Source: Marinosulfonomonas sp. (GTDB lineage Bacteria > Pseudomonadota > Alphaproteobacteria > Rhodobacterales > Rhodobacteraceae). Taken from it: 6,934 nt of DNA. Shown one piece after another: positions 6,274 through 6,934 of the stretch. The notes beneath the pieces are model-generated. The model saw nothing but the letters and a program-made list of their open reading frames with translations, had not been told where the DNA came from and made no database searches. Location of the stretch: contig JAHRVD010000320.1 in NCBI GenBank assembly GCA_019090845.1, positions 1-6,934 of the forward strand. The letters are read 5' to 3'. A program made the translations under genes and the position numbers. Numbering within the stretch: the stretch's first letter is position 1; each line of letters starts with the position of its first letter.

Positions 6274-6934
6274 TCAAAGAGGCCGTATTCCAATCCCGCC
6301 GTCGCTCATTAAAATTTCACCGGTAATGGCACGGGAATTTCGCGAGCTTGCCAAAAGAACATAAAGACCAGCGTGATCCTCTGGTTCTTGTGCGAACCGC
6401 AGCGGGACAGCGTCGCCGATCCGCTTGGCCACCTCATCACGCGCATCGGCCATTGACCTTGTTTCCTGCCCCAAAGCCTCGCTACCGCGCAAACTGGTCA
6501 GGGTGCCGCCGGGGCCAACGCCGTTGACCCGAACATCGGGTGCCATTTCGGCCGCCAATTGCCGGATCATTCCGACAATTGCGTGTTTGCTGGCCGTATA
6601 AACAACGCCGCCGCCACCGGCGTGGATACCGGCAACCGATGTTGTAAAAATCATCGAGCCCTTGCTGGCGATCAAGGCCTCGCGTGCAGCCATTGCGGCA
6701 AACAGATTGCCGCGCAGATTGATCGCGAAAATTTCATCCAGCGTTTCCGTCAGGGTATCCGGGGTGTAGCTGCGCAGCGGGCGGCGAAAATCGTAAACCC
6801 CCGCGTTGCCAACCAGAACATCCAGAGCACCGAATTTTTGAATGGCAAGTTCAACTGCCCTGACGTGATCCTGATATTCACGCACGTCGCCTTTTATCGC
6901 TACCAAACGATCAGGATGTGCATCCAACGCCTCA
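6274..6934 (-). CDS. cis-2,3-dihydrodiol dehydrogenase-like SDR (BphB/HcaB type), N-terminus cut by window edge
   Basis: This short-chain dehydrogenase would oxidise a ring cis-dihydrodiol to the catechol-type product with NAD+, the step after a Rieske dioxygenase. About 219 residues are visible; family members have about 270, so roughly 50 N-terminal residues, including the TGxxxGIG nucleotide-binding loop, lie past the right edge. A TTG at 6925-6927 is only an internal codon, because the frame stays open to the edge. Visible hallmarks are NAG (6799-6807), the catalytic Ser (6637-6639), Tyr (6598-6600) and Lys (6586-6588) in YTASK, and the block VRVNGVGPGG followed by LRG. That block, the KHAIVG segment and the C-terminal DGGIGIRPL closely follow BphB rather than FabG-type SDRs. 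The gene lies 87 bases upstream of the Rieske alpha gene on the same strand. Confidence 0.88.
   Translation of the reverse strand, partial: EALDAHPDRLVAIKGDVREYQDHVRAVELAIQKFGALDVLVGNAGVYDFRRPLRSYTPDTLTETLDEIFAINLRGNLFAAMAAREALIASKGSMIFTTSVAGIHAGGGGVVYTASKHAIVGMIRQLAAEMAPDVRVNGVGPGGTLTSLRGSEALGQETRSMADARDEVAKRIGDAVPLRFAQEPEDHAGLYVLLASSRNSRAITGEILMSDGGIGIRPL

Overview
The window looks like a catabolic gene cluster from an alphaproteobacterium, plausibly a Rhodobacterales (roseobacter-type) organism. That placement rests on overall codon and protein style rather than on any marker gene, so it is tentative. No RNA genes, insertion sequences, CRISPR arrays or prophage genes were seen. Coding density is high and the longest stretch without a gene is about 210 bases.

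Layout. From the left edge to 2585, minus strand, runs a large molybdenum hydroxylase subunit in which the two [2Fe-2S] domains and the molybdopterin-binding domain are fused; its C-terminus lies beyond the left edge. Directly upstream in the same operon (2590-3450, minus) is the FAD-binding subunit. A 209-base divergent control region (3451-3659) holds a good sigma-70-like promoter, a GntR-type operator, a long-spaced inverted repeat and a near-perfect LacI-like palindrome. Reading right from it (3660-4838, plus) is a binuclear-metal amidohydrolase that closely resembles enamidase of anaerobic nicotinate fermentation. Converging on it from the right is a second minus-strand operon: a BphB-like cis-dihydrodiol dehydrogenase of the SDR family (6274 to beyond the right edge), then a Rieske ring-hydroxylating dioxygenase alpha subunit (4858-6186).

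How the genes may work together. Molybdenum hydroxylases of this family add oxygen from water next to a ring nitrogen, giving a lactam. Enamidase-type enzymes open cyclic enamide/lactam rings. Rieske dioxygenases and BphB-type dehydrogenases make and rearomatise cis-dihydrodiols. Together this suggests aerobic breakdown of an N-heteroaromatic compound such as a pyridine carboxylate or related pyridinium. The substrate is an inference. The ring reductase that precedes enamidase in the known pathway and the dioxygenase beta subunit and electron-transfer partners are not in this window.
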